Assembly (NCBI GenBank): GCA_910580005.1
Contig: CAJTXH010000040.1
Coordinates: 1 to 11,197, forward strand
From: an uncultured Lachnospiraceae bacterium
Lineage (GTDB): Bacteria > Bacillota > Clostridia > Lachnospirales > Lachnospiraceae
Direction of reading: 5' to 3'
DNA length: 11,197 bases
In this document: positions 6,162 through 11,197 of the stretch, one piece after another
Position numbering within the stretch: position 1 is the stretch's first letter
How the letters are laid out: every line of letters starts with the position of its first letter
Notes under the pieces: model-generated
The model's database searches: none
The model's input: only the letters and a program-made list of their open reading frames with translations
Told to the model about the DNA's origin: nothing
Position numbers and translations under genes: made by a program

Positions 6162-6770
6162 CTAATCCCAACCGTACTTTTCTCCATCTGCAATAAATGC
6201 CTTTCCTCTTGCTATCACTTGCGGATTGTCAACTTCTCCCCACATTTTGAGAAACTCCCAAATCACATCACCTGCATTAGAAAAATCATATTTGATTGTA
6301 GGCTGTCTTCCGTATGTATAGCCTTTTATTTCTTTATGATGTCCTCTTATTTGTATTCCTCCTGCGCTTACATCACAGAAATCTATTCCTTGAAAATTCT
6401 CAAATCCTTTAAGGTATTTGTTGATTGTGTTTTCTATGTAAAGCATTTTATCTTTGTATTTTTCCAGTGTTTTCAATCCAACAAATGGGGTATCGTAAAA
6501 TCCAACTGTAAACAAATCTTTTCTTCTTTTTCCCTCTGTTTTAGCCTCTTCCCAACTGTCAAAAATATCTTCCCAATCAGCAAACGTTCCTCTTCCATCA
6601 GAAAATTTCCAGTATGGAGTTTCACAATCTACATCTGTTAATTTACATTCCATTACGTCAAAATCTGATCGTTTTGCTGAATCGACATAATAAAATGTCC
6701 TTCCTTTGTAATACTTTTCCATAATCCTTACGCTAACATTCCCATTAAACGGTATCTCCAAACCCAACAC
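6162..6770 (-). CDS. Orphan hypothetical protein, 202 aa, inserted between the helicase loader and DUF3268 genes
   Basis: I do not recognise a family. The protein is soluble and acidic-aromatic: VSVRIMEKYYKGRTFYYVDS, then ETPYWKFSDGRGTFADWEDI and a motif-like region GIDFCDVSAGGIQIRGHHKE. It ends KAFIADGEKYGWD. No membrane segments or known catalytic motif are seen. The start is uncertain. GTG at 6770 is directly next to AAGGAA, TTG at 6767 has better spacing, and an ATG at residue 17 (MEKYYKG) has AAGG close by; I give the longest form. Codon use (AGA, TTG, GTT, AT-rich third positions) differs from the ERF and DnaC genes. The gene is bracketed by imperfect direct repeats, so it looks like a late addition to the module. 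Confidence 0.65.
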   Translation of the reverse strand: MLGLEIPFNGNVSVRIMEKYYKGRTFYYVDSAKRSDFDVMECKLTDVDCETPYWKFSDGRGTFADWEDIFDSWEEAKTEGKRRKDLFTVGFYDTPFVGLKTLEKYKDKMLYIENTINKYLKGFENFQGIDFCDVSAGGIQIRGHHKEIKGYTYGRQPTIKYDFSNAGDVIWEFLKMWGEVDNPQVIARGKAFIADGEKYGWD

Positions 6771-6792
6771 TTCCTTTTCTTAAAATGGACAT
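6745..6792 (-). pseudogene. Possible leftover start of the DUF3268 gene upstream of the inserted 202-aa gene
   Basis: ATGTCCATTTT at 6792 matches GTGTCCATTTT, the start of the DUF3268 gene at 6096, and similar leader sequence (GAATTGAGTT) precedes both. The frame here continues only 15 codons (MSILRKGSVGFGDTV) before a TAA. It may be the old gene start left behind by the insertion, or a short leader ORF overlapping the start of the 202-aa gene. Confidence 0.35.
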
Positions 6793-6807
6793 AAACTCAA
6801 TTCCCAA
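6782..6807. repeat. Imperfect direct repeat, copy 2 (upstream of the 202-aa gene)
   Basis: AAAATGGACA (6782-6791) and AACTCAATTCCCAA (6794-6807) match the blocks of copy 1 at 6086-6122, with one T/C difference in the second block. Confidence 0.5.
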
Positions 6808-6837
6808 CTTTTCCACACATGAAATTTTTTCCATAGT

Positions 6838-7617
6838 TTATGCCCCGCCTTTCACAAATTTATACATACGGTAATTGAGTTCCCTGCTTTCAATCCATAC
6901 TATGTTATCCAGGCACATTTCAATTATCCTGCTCCCTGTTGCCTCGTCAAACAGCAGCAGCCCTTCCAGGTCTTTTTCAGTACTGATGATTAAAGGCAGG
7001 TTATTCATGTACCTGTAATTTATAATTTCATACATTACGTTTACGTCTGTGTCTGTCAGTCTGCCTTTGAGCATATCGTCTATGTAAAGCACATCTGCAT
7101 CCATGTAAATGCCAAGTTCTTTACTGTATGCTGCTTCATCCCCAATATGCTGTTTAACCCTTGTCATTGCATTACGGTATGGCATGTATATAGCTGGTAC
7201 ACCCATAGCCATAAGGCTGCTGCATATCGCTGTGCCAAGATGTGTTTTCCCAGAACCAGGCTGCCCGCAGAACATGATTGAATTATGCCTGCCATGCCTG
7301 GATGCTGCAAAATTTTTAACATAACCCTCTGCTTTATTTCTGGCACCAGCAAGCACTGGGTTTCCCCTGGTATCAAAACTTGCAAAACTTTTTTTGCGGA
7401 ACTCCCCAGATATCCCACTCCTTTCCGCTAATTCCTTTGCACGCTTTATTTTACAGCACCTGCATTTCCTCATAACTTCGTACCCGTCCTTATAAATTGT
7501 TATCCAGCCTGTATCTTTACATTCCTGGCATTGGTACTGGCATCTTTGCATGTTGTTTATCCCCTCTGCTTTTACAGGCTTTGCATGTTCCATAAGCCAT
7601 TTTTCCAGTTTATCCAT
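6838..7617 (-). CDS. dnaC: DnaC/IstB-like replicative helicase loader (AAA+ ATPase)
   Basis: The 259-aa protein has an N-terminal cysteine site (CQYQCQECKDTG, then CRCCKIKRAKELAE), as in many DnaC-type loaders. The AAA+ core follows: Walker A GQPGSGKTH (about residue 121), Walker B DVLYIDDM, and a sensor-1-like LPLIISTEKDL. An arginine lies in the ATGSRIIEM segment. Such proteins load the replicative DnaB-type helicase at an origin marked by the initiator, here encoded by the gene just upstream. The frame is open to 7764, but the ATG at 7617 (MDKLEKWLMEH) has GGGAGGT 7 nt upstream. It also overlaps the initiator stop by only 8 bp, so this start is chosen. The longer form would be only shadow sequence of the initiator gene. 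Confidence 0.9.
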   Translation of the reverse strand: MDKLEKWLMEHAKPVKAEGINNMQRCQYQCQECKDTGWITIYKDGYEVMRKCRCCKIKRAKELAERSGISGEFRKKSFASFDTRGNPVLAGARNKAEGYVKNFAASRHGRHNSIMFCGQPGSGKTHLGTAICSSLMAMGVPAIYMPYRNAMTRVKQHIGDEAAYSKELGIYMDADVLYIDDMLKGRLTDTDVNVMYEIINYRYMNNLPLIISTEKDLEGLLLFDEATGSRIIEMCLDNIVWIESRELNYRMYKFVKGGA

Positions 7618-8548
7618 CTTTTTTACCTCCCGCCAGCATCTCAAGAAGTTCCCTGGGATAACCACTGCTGCCAGCAGATGCCTGCCATGTCCCATCTGGG
7701 CTTGCATCATCATAGTTTCCCTCCAGGACTTTAATAAAATTATTTGGACGTACAAACCACTCAAACGTTATAGTCCAGCCCTTTTTCCCGCCACCACAAA
7801 GAAAAGCACTGTTCTTGATATTCCCTGCAGCTTCCAGAACCTTTTCAATGCCATATGACCTTATACGTGCATTAAGCATTTCATAACGTTTTGTACCCGA
7901 CCTTACACTGCTTACAGGTTTTATCCCATATGCTGAAAGAGAATTCCACTGTTCTATAACACGTTGGACATCAGTCTGACGAACAGTATCTTTAGATACT
8001 GTTAAATTATTATCTGTGTTTATAACTGGTATAGGTTGCTCACTTTGTACACTTCCATTGCTCACTTTGCTTATTTCCATTCCGCATTTTGAGCAATGGA
8101 AATTGTCATTTTGAACAATGCATTGCTCATTTTGAGCAATGGAAGGCTCACTTTGAACAATGGAAGGTTCATTTTGAGCAATAGACTGTACAGCATCACA
8201 GTTTATACTGCTTTTTTCCTGGACATCATCTTTTCCATCTAAAAGCAGTATGCATTTTTCGGTCAGGGTATACCATATAGTCCTGTCATATGCACTTTTA
8301 TTGTAATTGCCAGATAATATAAGCCCCTCATTTTCCAAGTGGCGCAATGCCCGTGATATTGTAGCCCTTGATACATACGGAAATAATTCTGACAAGGCTT
8401 TTGTACTGTTATATGTCCAGTAATACCCATCATAAAACTGGACATCATTTGCTTTGTTTTTCGTAATCCAGAAATTCAGGTATTCTAAAAGAACTGCTTC
8501 CAGCATCCCATACTCTGTTGCTATCCTGACATTAAAACTATGGTTCAT
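7610..8548 (-). CDS. Phage replication initiator with N-terminal winged helix; carries the origin repeats inside
   Basis: The 312-aa protein has an N-terminal winged-helix region at about residues 1-105, with TKALSELFPYVSRATISRAL followed by HLENEGLILSGN. The middle (about 118-180) is encoded by a tandem repeat array and reads as variants of SIAQNEP. The C-terminal domain contains VQRVIEQWNSLSAYGIKP, RYEMLNARIRSYGIEKVLEA and WFVRPNNFIKVLEGNYDD, the pattern of replisome organiser proteins from Firmicute phages. It would bind the repeats in its own gene and bring in the helicase loader encoded next. GGAGGT lies 8 nt before the ATG at 8548, while the ATG at 8554 is almost touching it. I therefore take 8548 as the start. 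Confidence 0.85.
   Translation of the reverse strand: MNHSFNVRIATEYGMLEAVLLEYLNFWITKNKANDVQFYDGYYWTYNSTKALSELFPYVSRATISRALRHLENEGLILSGNYNKSAYDRTIWYTLTEKCILLLDGKDDVQEKSSINCDAVQSIAQNEPSIVQSEPSIAQNEQCIVQNDNFHCSKCGMEISKVSNGSVQSEQPIPVINTDNNLTVSKDTVRQTDVQRVIEQWNSLSAYGIKPVSSVRSGTKRYEMLNARIRSYGIEKVLEAAGNIKNSAFLCGGGKKGWTITFEWFVRPNNFIKVLEGNYDDASPDGTWQASAGSSGYPRELLEMLAGGKKDG
7982..8033. other. Dyad and AT-rich tract beside the iterons (possible unwinding element)
   Basis: AACAGTATC (7982-7990) and GATACTGTT (7995-8003) form perfect 9-bp arms with a 4-nt spacer. They are followed by an AT-rich stretch (AAATTATTATCTGTGTTTAT, about 8004-8023) up to the first repeat unit. The layout repeats plus AT-rich DNA is typical of phage origins with an initiator-bound array. 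It is also coding sequence of the initiator gene. Confidence 0.45.
8034..8187. repeat. Seven-unit iteron array, probable replication origin
   Basis: On the plus strand, units start at 8038, 8060, 8082, 8104, 8125, 8146 and 8167, so the spacing is 22, 22, 22, 21, 21 and 21 bp, two helical turns. All share CAYTTTG. The best units continue as TTTGAGCAATGGAAG (8131-8145), while the leftmost carry the inverse, TTCCATTGCTCACTTTG (8053-8069). At 8121-8141 the unit and its neighbour make perfect 9-bp inverted arms around TTT. The array lies inside the initiator gene and the same DNA word is read in three different reading frames there. This shows that the DNA, not the peptide, is conserved. Confidence 0.75.
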
Positions 8549-8569
8549 ACACATTACCTCCTGCCGTTT

Positions 8570-9139
8570 TTACTTTTTATTTCCACCAGCCTGCTTCCAT
8601 GCCTGTAACATCCTCTCCAGTTCCGCAGGAGGCATTGTTTCTATCCCCTGTTCCTGGCACTCTGACACAACGCCGCTTACCAGTATGGACATTTCCTTTG
8701 TGTCATATGTGCTTGAACCACGGAATATTTTGTAATATACATATTCTCCGCCATCTTCTGTCCTGCTGCCGCATGGCATGCAGTGCACAGTTTCATTTTC
8801 AAGCATCTGGCTGGCAGGTATGTTTGTCTTTATTACGGCTTCTGCCCCGTTATCAAGCCTGAACGGCTGCCCGTACCTGCCAACCATCATATTTTTACAG
8901 CGCACCTTTGATATGCACAGGCAGTCTGCCAGCCTGCCAACAAGGACATGGAAATATGCATTTGCATTTAAACTCCGTCTTTTCCTGTGTTTTTTGATGC
9001 TTATATCCAGAAGCCCTGCATCTTTTAACTCACCATATCCCCCAGCCAGGCGTTTTTCCTCATTGATTTCAAATACCGCCTCAAATTTCTTTGTCAGATA
9101 GTTCTGGTTAACTCCTTTAATGCTGCCTGTAAATTCCAT
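8570..9139 (-). CDS. NinB/lambda-Orf-like recombination protein
   Basis: The 189-aa protein starts MEFTGSIKGVNQNYLTKKFE and has KKHRKRRSLNANAYFHVLVG followed by RLADCL. This resembles the conserved RSLDQNRKLWACL segment of NinB (lambda Orf), a protein that binds single-stranded DNA and helps recombination proteins act on SSB-coated DNA. The C-terminal helix region (SILVSGVVSECQEQGIETMP, then ELERMLQAWKQ) also fits the end of NinB. A basic patch (KKHRKRR) could contact DNA. The start has AAAGG 7 nt upstream and the gene lies 14 bp after the ERF gene. It is followed by the initiator gene with 21 bp between. The assignment rests on motif resemblance only; a distinct but similar phage family is possible. 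Confidence 0.55.
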   Translation of the reverse strand: MEFTGSIKGVNQNYLTKKFEAVFEINEEKRLAGGYGELKDAGLLDISIKKHRKRRSLNANAYFHVLVGRLADCLCISKVRCKNMMVGRYGQPFRLDNGAEAVIKTNIPASQMLENETVHCMPCGSRTEDGGEYVYYKIFRGSSTYDTKEMSILVSGVVSECQEQGIETMPPAELERMLQAWKQAGGNKK

Positions 9140-9153
9140 ATAAAACCTTTCCC

Positions 9154-9852
9154 TTATGCAACATCCTTGTACCTGTCAAGCAGCTGCATTGCATTGTTCC
9201 ACATTTCAAAATCCATGTTTCTAAAAGCCTCTACCCCGTAATGTTCAAGTATTGACCCCTCACTTACACCTTTCCTCATTGCCTTGTCACGCAGGGCATT
9301 TACCTTTGTTACGTCAATGTGGTTATTCACTGTTTCCTGTCCCTGTGGCGCACTGCCTGCTGCTGGTTTCGTGCCAGCTTCCACAGCTTTGTTTTTATTT
9401 CTCTGTACTGCACTGCTGCTTGGTTCTGGTGTTTCCGCATCAGGGTCTTTCATCTCCTCTGTAGGGATGCAGAACACCTGGAAACATGCATACTTAAATG
9501 CAACTGCCATAGCCTTGTTTGTTGCCTTGTCCCCGCTGTCCATACCTTCACCAATGGTCACAGCTTCAACACTGCTCCCGTCATCCGCACAGAAACGGAA
9601 CTTCATCCTGCATACAGAATATATAAGGCTGCCACCCTTTGATGTCTGCCTTTCTTCCCTCGACTGCTCAATAACCTCTGGCACAATAAATACATTATTC
9701 TTCACCAGTGCAGGGTTAATTGCATTCATGACATCATCAATGCCCCTGTACATAAACCCCTGCTGCTGGTTTTTCTTGTTTTTGCCTACTGCATTGATTT
9801 CCCCCATAATACATGGTATTGCTTTATAAATTTTTCCTTCTGTTATACCCAT
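9154..9852 (-). CDS. ERF-family single-strand annealing protein
   Basis: The 232-aa protein matches the ERF family: an N-terminal IYKAIPCIMGEINAVGKNKK, then GFMYRGIDDVMNAINPALVK, EGMDSGDKATNKAMAVAFKY and FCIPTEEMKDPDAET. ERF proteins bind and pair complementary single strands, as P22 Erf does, and allow phage genome recombination and circularisation. The middle (about 140-175) is a low-complexity linker, and the C-terminal part (VTKVNALRDKAMRKGVSEGS) is a small helical domain. The ATG at 9852 is one base after the DUF1351 stop with GAGGTGA 6-7 nt upstream. Together with the DUF1351 and NinB-like genes it forms the recombination group. Confidence 0.93.
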   Translation of the reverse strand: MGITEGKIYKAIPCIMGEINAVGKNKKNQQQGFMYRGIDDVMNAINPALVKNNVFIVPEVIEQSREERQTSKGGSLIYSVCRMKFRFCADDGSSVEAVTIGEGMDSGDKATNKAMAVAFKYACFQVFCIPTEEMKDPDAETPEPSSSAVQRNKNKAVEAGTKPAAGSAPQGQETVNNHIDVTKVNALRDKAMRKGVSEGSILEHYGVEAFRNMDFEMWNNAMQLLDRYKDVA

Positions 9853-9853
9853 A

Positions 9854-10774
9854 TCACTTCACCTCATATCTTATAAATTTTTCTTCCATAAGCTTCTTAA
9901 ACCATCCAAGACTGCTCTCCCTTATATGCACCTGCACAATGATTTCTTTTTCAGAGGCAAAAGGCATCAGCACATCCTGGCCCTGTATGCTTTTTTCCTG
10001 TGCTGTTTCCATTTCTGTCTCTGGCTTCTGCCCTTCACTTCCTGCAGCCTCCCTCTTTCCTGCTTCTGCTGGTTTTTCCGCTGGTGCCTGCCTTTCTGCT
10101 TCCTGCTCTTTTTTCTTCTGTTCTTCCTGGCGTTTCTTTTCCTCTTTGGCAGCAATTTCTTCTTTTATACGCTTCCTTGTATTCATCTCATTAAAAGCCG
10201 CCTGCAGGTCACCAGTCATTTTCAGGACTGCAAGCCCTTCTTCTTCAAATTCAGATGATGCAGATTTTACTGTTGAAACAGACAGTTTTACCTGCCCGAA
10301 TGAAGCTTCCATGTCCTCACGTATTTTTTTGCTGCTGTAAGCTGCATTTTCCCATTTGGTGTTGTAAATCCTGTCAAATGGAAGCCATTCCTCCATATCC
10401 CCTTTGACAGCGTTGTAAATATTTTTTATTTCAGCACGCTTTTTCTCCCTGCGCTGCCTGTCATATTCCCCAAGCTGCCCATTTATGGCATCCACGGGCT
10501 CATCATAAAGGCTTATGATTTTCTTTACCCTTTTCTCAAAATCATCATATGGCACCATCCATGCTTTTTTTATTGACTTCCTTTCATCATCAAGAAGCTG
10601 TTTCTCTTTACGTATATCAGCAAGGAACTGCCTGCTGTCTTTTATTGTGCTTTCTGTTACAACTACTTTTTTGTACTCTTCTACTTTTTCCCTGATTGAA
10701 GCTTCCACCATGTCAAGGTTGTCATTTATTGTCCCTATGCTGCTTGTTATTTTTACTGGTACTAAACCGCCCAT
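9854..10774 (-). CDS. DUF1351 family phage protein, coiled coil, partner of ERF
   Basis: The 306-aa protein starts MGGLVPVKITSSIGTINDNL. It has a long coiled-coil-like region to about residue 130 (QFLADIRKEKQLLDDERKSI, then KKAWMVPYDDFEKRVKKIIS), the signature of DUF1351 proteins. These are regularly found just before ERF or RecT-type genes in Firmicute phages; their role is not well known. Residues around 205-265 are a K/E/Q/A-rich low-complexity linker. The C-terminus (IIVQVHIRESSLGWFKKLME) is a small conserved-looking domain. The start has GGAGG 7 nt upstream and overlaps the zinc-ribbon gene by 13 bp. Confidence 0.85.
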   Translation of the reverse strand: MGGLVPVKITSSIGTINDNLDMVEASIREKVEEYKKVVVTESTIKDSRQFLADIRKEKQLLDDERKSIKKAWMVPYDDFEKRVKKIISLYDEPVDAINGQLGEYDRQRREKKRAEIKNIYNAVKGDMEEWLPFDRIYNTKWENAAYSSKKIREDMEASFGQVKLSVSTVKSASSEFEEEGLAVLKMTGDLQAAFNEMNTRKRIKEEIAAKEEKKRQEEQKKKEQEAERQAPAEKPAEAGKREAAGSEGQKPETEMETAQEKSIQGQDVLMPFASEKEIIVQVHIRESSLGWFKKLMEEKFIRYEVK

Positions 10775-10986
10775 TTCCTGTCCTCCACTTCTTCTAAATT
10801 TTCATTAAACATTTCCATCCAGTCACTGACGGAATACATTGATAAACACCCTTCACATACCCCGTTAAAATGCCTGTCCCCTGCATACAGCCCTGCACCA
10901 CACTCCCTGCATATTAACAGTGGTTTTGGTTCTGGTGCATTAGGGCATCCTGGGCTGCATGGATACTGCCTGCATACCATACACAT
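10762..10986 (-). CDS. Small phage zinc-ribbon protein, 74 aa
   Basis: Cysteines fill the N-terminal part: MCMVCRQYPCSPGCPNAPEP, with C2, C5, C10 and C14. A clear zinc ribbon follows, C26-x2-C29 (ICRECGAGLYAG) and C44-x2-C47 (VCEGCLSMYS). Similar small proteins opening with this C-rich segment are common in Clostridia prophages and have no known function. AAGGGGGAA lies about 7 nt before the ATG. The C-terminus overlaps the DUF1351 start by 13 bp, so the two are likely coupled. Confidence 0.75.
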   Translation of the reverse strand: MCMVCRQYPCSPGCPNAPEPKPLLICRECGAGLYAGDRHFNGVCEGCLSMYSVSDWMEMFNENLEEVEDRKWAV

Positions 10987-11020
10987 TTTTAATTCCCCCT
11001 TAAACCATTACTGTATTTTT

Positions 11021-11197
11021 TCATGCTTGATTTTTTCTGCTGGAAATGCTACAATATGGCTGTGTTTGGTGAGTGCCTGTTTTTTCTGGGCGCTCTTTTT
11101 CCATATTGCAGGTTTCCATGCATAAATCCATAGTAAATTTTGAAAATGCCAGGCTCTTTACATATTCTTCTACCAGTTTTACAAGATACCAGCGCTG
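11021..11197 (-). CDS. Partial small ORF at the right edge
   Basis: The frame is open from the window edge to a TGA at 11023-11021, with 58 residues visible (QRWYLVKLVEEYVKSLAFSK, then FTMDLCMETCNMEKERPEKT). The beginning lies outside the window. The visible part has normal coding composition, with a basic N-terminal helix and a polar tail, and it sits just upstream of the zinc-ribbon gene on the same strand. I recognise no family; it may be the tail of another small early-region protein. Confidence 0.45.
   Translation of the reverse strand, partial: QRWYLVKLVEEYVKSLAFSKFTMDLCMETCNMEKERPEKTGTHQTQPYCSISSRKNQA

Noticed and set aside
7618..7764. Longer form of the helicase loader starting at 7764
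   Set aside because: The extra 49 codons are another frame of the initiator gene. The ATG at 7617 has a strong ribosome binding site and gives the usual loader length.
8034..8187. CRISPR array
   Set aside because: Units of 21-22 bp are directly adjacent with no spacers, vary in sequence and lie inside a gene, so they fit iterons rather than CRISPR repeats.
9813..10340. Plus-strand frames opposite ERF and DUF1351
   Set aside because: Their composition (runs of F, S, L) is what the complement of lysine/glutamate-rich coiled-coil codons gives. No ribosome binding site or family motif was seen.

Overview
The window looks like part of a prophage or prophage remnant in a low-to-moderate G+C Firmicute, probably a Clostridia/Lachnospiraceae-type host. 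The pointers are strong GGAGG-type ribosome binding sites, frequent AGG/ATA/ACA/GCA codons, and a Firmicute phage early-gene set (DUF1351, ERF, winged-helix initiator, DnaC-like loader, DUF3268, Gp37/Gp68, ORF6C). The host assignment is an inference. Every gene I can support reads on the minus strand, so transcription runs from the right edge to the left.

Right part (11197 to about 4435): recombination and replication module. In transcription order it holds a partial small ORF, a 74-aa zinc-ribbon protein, a DUF1351 protein, an ERF-family single-strand annealing protein, a NinB/lambda-Orf-like protein, a winged-helix replication initiator, a DnaC-type helicase loader, a 202-aa orphan protein, a DUF3268 zinc-finger protein, a Gp37/Gp68 (DUF5131) radical-SAM-like protein and a 64-aa protein. 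Most neighbours are tightly spaced, several with 4-13 bp overlaps. Inside the initiator gene lies a seven-unit tandem array with 21-22 bp spacing, next to an AT-rich tract and a 9-bp-arm dyad. This is the likely replication origin, arranged as in lambda O/ori.

Middle (4434 to 3506): a 250-aa sigma-like/ArpU-like HTH protein, probably the late-gene regulator. Its leader can fold so that the ribosome binding site is paired, and a -10-like TATAAT lies in the loop. A terminator closes the unit at 3506-3541.

Left part (about 3400 to 1055): an AT-rich cassette with its own good promoter encodes two four-helix membrane proteins and a small third protein. It runs straight into a decapitated ORF6C antirepressor, then a 131-aa unknown and a terminator at 1055-1078. 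No terminase, portal, capsid, tail or lysis gene is present.

Left edge (968 to 1): the N-terminal two-thirds or so of a sodium:solute symporter, probably a host gene, whose ribosome binding site sits in a hairpin. The prophage-host junction is probably between about 1000 and 1230.
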